From the NCBI GenBank assembly GCA_948562205.1, contig CAOYAN010000011.1, positions 1-18,528 on the forward strand: DNA of 18,528 bases. Reading direction: 5' to 3'. Made by a program: the position numbers and the translations under genes. Below are positions 14,668-18,528 of this stretch, piece after piece. The stretch is from an uncultured Clostridia bacterium. GTDB taxonomy: Bacteria > Bacillota > Clostridia > TANB77 > CAG-465. Within the stretch, counting starts at the first letter, position 1. Each line of letters opens with the position of its first letter. The notes beneath the pieces are model-generated. The model saw nothing but the letters and a program-made list of their open reading frames with translations, had not been told where the DNA came from and made no database searches.

Positions 14668-16914
14668 TTATTTAGTTTTTATTGCACCTTTTTTCTCAGT
14701 AATTAATATATCAAAATTATATTTTTTCAAAATATCTATAGTCTCTACACTTGGATGTCCAAACTTTTTCCTTTTAGAAGAGATTATTGCACTACAATTG
14801 TTTACATTTTCAAGAAGAAAATTAGAAGTTGAAGTATTAGATCCATGATGACCTATTTGAATAGTTTTTAAAGACTTTAACTTCTCATATATGATATCAT
14901 CATATATTTTTTCCTTAAACATAAACTCTTCTGTCTCCTTTGTTGCATCACCTAAAAATAAATAATTATAATTTTTCTTAGAAATAAGCAAGACAAGACT
15001 ATTTGAATTTAAGTTATCACTAGAATTTATTATTTTATCTTTTGGTGGAGATAATACATCTATTCTAAAATCTCTAAATAAAATACTATCTTTATATGAT
15101 ACATTTATTGTCGAAATATTTTTCTCTTTAACCATTCTTTCAAATTCAGAATTTTTATTTTCATTCTTATCTTCAAAAGAAGAAAAAATAACTTTAGAGA
15201 CTTCAACATTTTCTATCACCTCTTCTACTCCATTCATATGATCATCATGCATATGTGTAATAATTATCATATCTATTTTTGATATATTCTTAGCCTTTAA
15301 AAATGAAGTTAAAATATTACTTGCAACACCACTACTTGTAGATCCTAAATCTACAACTATATTAGTATTTTGCTTATGAAGTAGTGCCATGTTTCCCTGT
15401 CCTACATTAAAAAAATAAACATATTCTTCAAAAAAAGATACCTTAATATATATTGATATAATATACATAGATAAAATTATTGTTACTGTTTTTAGATACT
15501 TTTTTATTCTTTTTACCTTCTTAATACTAAAATATTTGTACAAATATTTAGAGAAAAAATAATAACTTAAAATAATATAATAACTAAAAATTGACAAAAC
15601 ATCTGGCTTTATAACTGATATTTTTAGAAATTCTAAGCTCGATATAGTTTTTACTAGAAACATAATTAAAGTAAGTAATGTATTATTTGCTAAAATTAAA
15701 ATATCTGATACATATGGAATATATACTAAAAATAGTGATAAAAAGCCAATTATTAATTCAAATGATATAATTGGTGAAATTATAATATTAGATAAAATTG
15801 ATATAAAATTTATCTCACAGAAAAAATACATTTGAAATGGAAGTGTTACTAAATATATTGATAATACAAAAGATATACTTTTGAAAATATAATTTGATAT
15901 ATAGAATAAAAACCTTTTAACTTTTGAAAACTTTAAAAAATTATAATCCATATATTTTAATCCAAAAAGTTTTAAATTTAATATATCAAAATAACTACTA
16001 AATTGTGGTAAAACTATACTAATTGCAATAATTGATAAATATGAAAATATAAAAGATGCATTAAATATTACATATGGATTAATACTAAACACTACTAAAA
16101 AAGATACAAGAAGTCTTATATATTTATTAATATCTTTAATATCAAAACTAAAAATTATATACATTATACTTGCTCTTATTAGTGATATTTGATACCCTAT
16201 CATAAGGTTAAATAAAATAAGAAATAAAACTTTTATTTTTCTTTTAGTACTTTTACTAAAATTTAGAATAAAAATATCTATTACATATATATAATACATA
16301 ATATGTGTACCTGAAATGGATAGAAAATGACTGCTTCCACTACTTTTAAAATATTCTAAAGCACTAGTATTATTATAATCTTTTATACCTAAAATCATAG
16401 AATTAAATATAGTATTTTCATCTTCTCCTAGCATACTCTCTACTTTTTCTTGTAAAGATTTTCTAAATTTAGATAAAATATTAAAATCTATTTTTTTACT
16501 TTCTCCTATTTTTTCTAAACTATATACAGATATTGTACCAATAACTCCCATAGAATTTAAATATCTTTTATAATTAAACTCATATGGATTATTTAAATAT
16601 TCTGGTATTACAATCTTTCCCCTTAGTTTTAGTACGTCTTCCTCTTCTATTTTATTATCTAATTTATCATAAATATTCATTAAAAACTTACTATTTTCAT
16701 ACTCAACTAGATATACACTAACTTTATCTGTCTTTTTTCTTTCTTCAAGTACTCTAACATACATTTTCTTATTTTTTTCATCTGTTTTATACTTAAGCTC
16801 ATACAAGTATACACTATACCCTACTCTTGTAACCAGAAAAAATATTAAACAAATAATACATAGTATCTTTTCTTTTTTTATAAATCCTATAAGCTTTAAA
16901 AATAACTTTTCCAT
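14668..16914 (-). CDS. comEC: ComEC/Rec2 competence DNA-import channel protein
   Basis: ComEC forms the membrane channel that brings single-stranded DNA into competent cells. This 748-residue protein has the complete family layout. There is an N-terminal hydrophobic stretch (about 15-38) and an OB-like external domain. The multi-span competence domain carries GSSHFLSISGTHI, LIRASIMYIIFS and repeated membrane helices. A C-terminal metallo-beta-lactamase domain has THMHDDHMNG (near 552-560), FLGDATKE and IGHHGSNTSTS. The entry motif usually written DVGQGD is NVGQGN here, a change at two acidic positions. The start codon has no recognisable ribosome site, and a promoter -10 ends seven bases before it, so the message may be leaderless. 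The BofC-like gene follows on the same strand. Confidence 0.93.
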   Translation of the reverse strand: MEKLFLKLIGFIKKEKILCIICLIFFLVTRVGYSVYLYELKYKTDEKNKKMYVRVLEERKKTDKVSVYLVEYENSKFLMNIYDKLDNKIEEEDVLKLRGKIVIPEYLNNPYEFNYKRYLNSMGVIGTISVYSLEKIGESKKIDFNILSKFRKSLQEKVESMLGEDENTIFNSMILGIKDYNNTSALEYFKSSGSSHFLSISGTHIMYYIYVIDIFILNFSKSTKRKIKVLFLILFNLMIGYQISLIRASIMYIIFSFDIKDINKYIRLLVSFLVVFSINPYVIFNASFIFSYLSIIAISIVLPQFSSYFDILNLKLFGLKYMDYNFLKFSKVKRFLFYISNYIFKSISFVLSIYLVTLPFQMYFFCEINFISILSNIIISPIISFELIIGFLSLFLVYIPYVSDILILANNTLLTLIMFLVKTISSLEFLKISVIKPDVLSIFSYYIILSYYFFSKYLYKYFSIKKVKRIKKYLKTVTIILSMYIISIYIKVSFFEEYVYFFNVGQGNMALLHKQNTNIVVDLGSTSSGVASNILTSFLKAKNISKIDMIIITHMHDDHMNGVEEVIENVEVSKVIFSSFEDKNENKNSEFERMVKEKNISTINVSYKDSILFRDFRIDVLSPPKDKIINSSDNLNSNSLVLLISKKNYNYLFLGDATKETEEFMFKEKIYDDIIYEKLKSLKTIQIGHHGSNTSTSNFLLENVNNCSAIISSKRKKFGHPSVETIDILKKYNFDILITEKKGAIKTK

Positions 16915-16921
16915 AAATAAG

Positions 16922-16949
16922 ATTTTATCATGAAACTTTTAAATGTAAA
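16922..16949 (-). promoter_or_regulatory. Possible promoter of comEC giving a leaderless message
   Basis: On the minus strand TTTACA (16944-16949), 16 bases and TGA-TAAAAT (TAAAAT at 16922-16927) form an extended -10 promoter. Only seven bases separate the -10 from the comEC ATG, so transcription would start at or next to the start codon. Confidence 0.45.
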
Positions 16950-16987
16950 TATTTGCTATATTTAATTTTTTGTCTATTTTTGTAACA

Positions 16988-17014
16988 ACATATAAAAATT
17001 ATTTTCATATACTA
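16988..17014 (+). promoter_or_regulatory. Sigma-K-like promoter of the glycosyltransferase gene
   Basis: AC at 16988-16989, a 16-base gap and CATATACTA (17006-17014) match the late mother-cell sigma-K pattern AC-N16-CATANNNTA. It lies 20 bases before the start codon. The motif is short and AT-rich, so a chance match is possible, but it agrees with the spore-coat type of gene that follows. Confidence 0.45.
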
Positions 17015-17034
17015 CATATATATGGAGGGATTTT

Positions 17035-18105
17035 ATGATATCAATTAGTTTATGTATGATAGTAAAAAATGAAGAGGATGTTTTAAGTAGATGCCTTAAT
17101 TCTATAAAAGATGTTGTAGATGAAATAATTATAGTTGACACTGGTTCTAGTGATAATACTAAAAAAATAGCAAAAAATTTTACAGATAAAATATACCATT
17201 TTAATTGGTGTGATGATTTTGCTAAAGCAAGAAATTATTCATTTTCTAAAGCCACAAAAGATTATATTTTATGGCTTGATGCAGATGATGTTATTTTACC
17301 AAAGGATGTTAAACTATTAAAATCATTAAAAAATGATATAGATAAAAATACAGATATTGTTATGATGAAATATAACATGGGGACAAATGACGATAATACC
17401 CCTTCCCTTTCTTATTACAGAGAAAGGCTTATCAAAAACTTCAAAAATTATAAATGGGTTGGAAGAATTCATGAAGTGATTACTCCAACTGGTAATGTAA
17501 TATATTCAGATATTGCGATAACACATAAAAAGATACATATATCTGATCCTTTAAGAAATCTTAGAATATTTGAAAAAATGATAGAGGAAAATGAAAAACT
17601 TGACACTAGACAAAAATTCTATTATGCAAGGGAAATATACTACTCTGGTAATTTTACAAAAGCAATAGAAAAATTTAATGAATTTTTAAATGAAGACGAT
17701 AAATGGGTAGAAAATACTATAAGTGCTCTACTTGATCTAAGTATTTGCTACAATAAAATTGATGATAAGCAAAATGAAATTAGTACATTATTTAAAAGTT
17801 TTGAATATGATATTCCTCGTAGTCAAACTTGTTGTTATATAGGTAACTATTTTTTAAGAAACAATAACATAAATCAAGCAATTTATTGGTATAAACTAGC
17901 ATCTACTCTTACATCAAATTTAGAAAGTGGTGGCTTTTATGAGACTGACTATTTTAACTTTATTCCATATATACAACTTTGTGTATGCTACTATAAACTA
18001 GGAGATATAAAAAATTCAATAAAATATAATGATATGGCAGGTAAATTTAAACCAAATGATAGTTCTTATTTAACAAATAAGGAATTCTTTAAAAATTACA
18101 ATTAA
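17035..18105 (+). CDS. Family 2 glycosyltransferase with C-terminal TPR repeats
   Basis: This 356-residue enzyme should transfer a sugar from a nucleotide donor, probably to a protein. The N-terminal GT-A domain opens with ISLCMIVKNEEDVLSRCLNS, has VDTGSSDNT (donor binding, D35) and the metal-binding LDADD (81-85), and continues to KWVGRIHEVI (about 140-149), the typical ending in TPR-linked GT2 enzymes. Residues ~190-350 form about four tetratricopeptide-like helix pairs (REIYYSGNFTKAIEKFNEFL; NYFLRNNNINQAIYWYKLAS; CVCYYKLGDIKNSIKYNDMA). There is no signal peptide, so it acts in the cytoplasm. The ribosome site GGAGGGA is strong. The collagen-like gene begins 75 bases downstream, the same pairing as clostridial exosporium BclA with its glycosyltransferase, so that protein is the likely acceptor. 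Confidence 0.85.
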   Translation: MISISLCMIVKNEEDVLSRCLNSIKDVVDEIIIVDTGSSDNTKKIAKNFTDKIYHFNWCDDFAKARNYSFSKATKDYILWLDADDVILPKDVKLLKSLKNDIDKNTDIVMMKYNMGTNDDNTPSLSYYRERLIKNFKNYKWVGRIHEVITPTGNVIYSDIAITHKKIHISDPLRNLRIFEKMIEENEKLDTRQKFYYAREIYYSGNFTKAIEKFNEFLNEDDKWVENTISALLDLSICYNKIDDKQNEISTLFKSFEYDIPRSQTCCYIGNYFLRNNNINQAIYWYKLASTLTSNLESGGFYETDYFNFIPYIQLCVCYYKLGDIKNSIKYNDMAGKFKPNDSSYLTNKEFFKNYN

Positions 18106-18179
18106 ACATGCTCACATTTTAATTATATTTTTAATATATTATATAGAGCGATGCTCAAAAAATAAAGGGGGAAAATAAT

Positions 18180-18528
18180 ATGAATAATTGCGATTTTGAT
18201 TGCAATAGCTATAATGAAAGGAGACCTTCTTGTTGTCACCCACAACATAATTTTTGCAATTCTTGTAATAATTGTTGTTGTCAAACAGGAATAACTGGTG
18301 CTACTGGTGTTACTGGCCCTCAAGGTCCTATTGGTCCTACAGGTCCTCAAGGATCTCAAGGTTTACAAGGAATTCCAGGTCCTACTGGAGCTACTGGCAC
18401 TACTGGAGCTACTGGTGCTACTGGACCCCAAGGTATCCAAGGTATTCAGGGAATGCAAGGTGAACCTGGTGTAACTGGTCCTACTGGCCCTACTGGCGCT
18501 GATGGACTTAGCATTACTGGCCCTACTG
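18180..18528 (+). CDS. Collagen-like glycoprotein of exosporium (BclA) type, 5' part
   Basis: The gene starts at the ATG at 18180, behind AAAGGGGGAAAATAAT, and is cut by the window end after 116 codons. A short N-terminal domain (residues 1-36) is unusually cysteine-rich, with nine cysteines including CNNCCC at 29-34, and has no signal peptide. From residue 37 there are about 25 Gly-X-Y triplets (GAT, GVT, GPQ, GPT, GIQ types) with many Thr, the residues that carry sugar in BclA. The triplet phase breaks once near GLSITGPT. Such proteins form the hair-like nap of the exosporium. The cysteine-rich head may cross-link it to the spore surface, in place of the BclA leader of Bacillus; that is inference. 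The adjacent glycosyltransferase is its probable modifier. Confidence 0.85.
   Translation, partial: MNNCDFDCNSYNERRPSCCHPQHNFCNSCNNCCCQTGITGATGVTGPQGPIGPTGPQGSQGLQGIPGPTGATGTTGATGATGPQGIQGIQGMQGEPGVTGPTGPTGADGLSITGPT

Noticed and set aside
18146..18157. A short GAGC/GCTC hairpin between the glycosyltransferase and collagen-like genes as a terminator.
   Set aside because: Only four base pairs and no T-run on the plus strand, so co-transcription of the pair remains likely.
18123..18463. Frames rich in Tyr-Trp-Ser-Arg (plus) and Thr-Ser-Arg (minus) over the collagen-like gene.
   Set aside because: They are alternate-frame readings of the Gly-X-Y DNA repeat; the collagen frame has the ribosome site and the family pattern.
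18181..18528. Gly-X-Y region considered as a tandem DNA repeat or CRISPR-like array.
   Set aside because: The periodicity is nine bases at the codon level with no conserved spacers; it is explained by collagen triplets.

Overview
The window reads as chromosomal DNA of a spore-forming, very AT-rich (low-GC) Firmicute, most likely a Clostridia-type gut or anaerobic lineage. The evidence is the base composition (one 60-base line inside addB has only 5 G or C), strong GGAGG-type ribosome sites, consensus sigma-A promoters, and gene content: scpB, addB, a ClpE-like ATPase, comEC, a BofC-like protein, a Spo0A-type response regulator and a bacterial collagen-like (exosporium-type) protein. No rRNA, tRNA, CRISPR array or transposase is visible.

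Layout. 1-1262: two leftward genes. One is a small membrane-anchored unknown (66-506). The other is a C39-like papain-fold peptidase broken by a one-base frameshift (556-1174); a terminator sits directly against the ribosome site of the smaller gene. 1291-2109: a rightward Spo0A-like regulator with an intact receiver and a strongly diverged DNA-binding domain, converging on 2129-5979, a leftward scpB-addB operon with its own promoter and a shared terminator. 6160-7204: a leftward, strikingly GC-richer gene for a secreted SpaA-like/glucosaminidase cell-wall hydrolase with a long structured leader, probably acquired by transfer. 7294-9761: rightward ClpE-like ATPase. 9798-13943: a leftward, tightly packed three-gene operon of unrecognised function: a DHH/DHHA1-like predicted phosphoesterase, a coiled-coil protein and a 767-residue helical protein. 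Its promoter is flanked by two identical palindromes. 13980-16949: leftward comEC followed by a membrane-anchored BofC-like protein. 16988-18528: rightward glycosyltransferase-TPR gene followed by the start of a collagen-like protein that runs off the window.

How it works together. Several genes point to endospore biology: the Spo0A-like regulator, the BofC-like protein, and the glycosyltransferase/collagen pair, which resembles the arrangement known for clostridial exosporium BclA glycoproteins and has a sigma-K-like promoter match. scpB, addB and comEC are housekeeping DNA-maintenance and uptake genes. The best candidate for something undescribed is the three-gene operon at 9798-13882; its function cannot be read from sequence alone. 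A second candidate is the structured leader of the transferred hydrolase gene.
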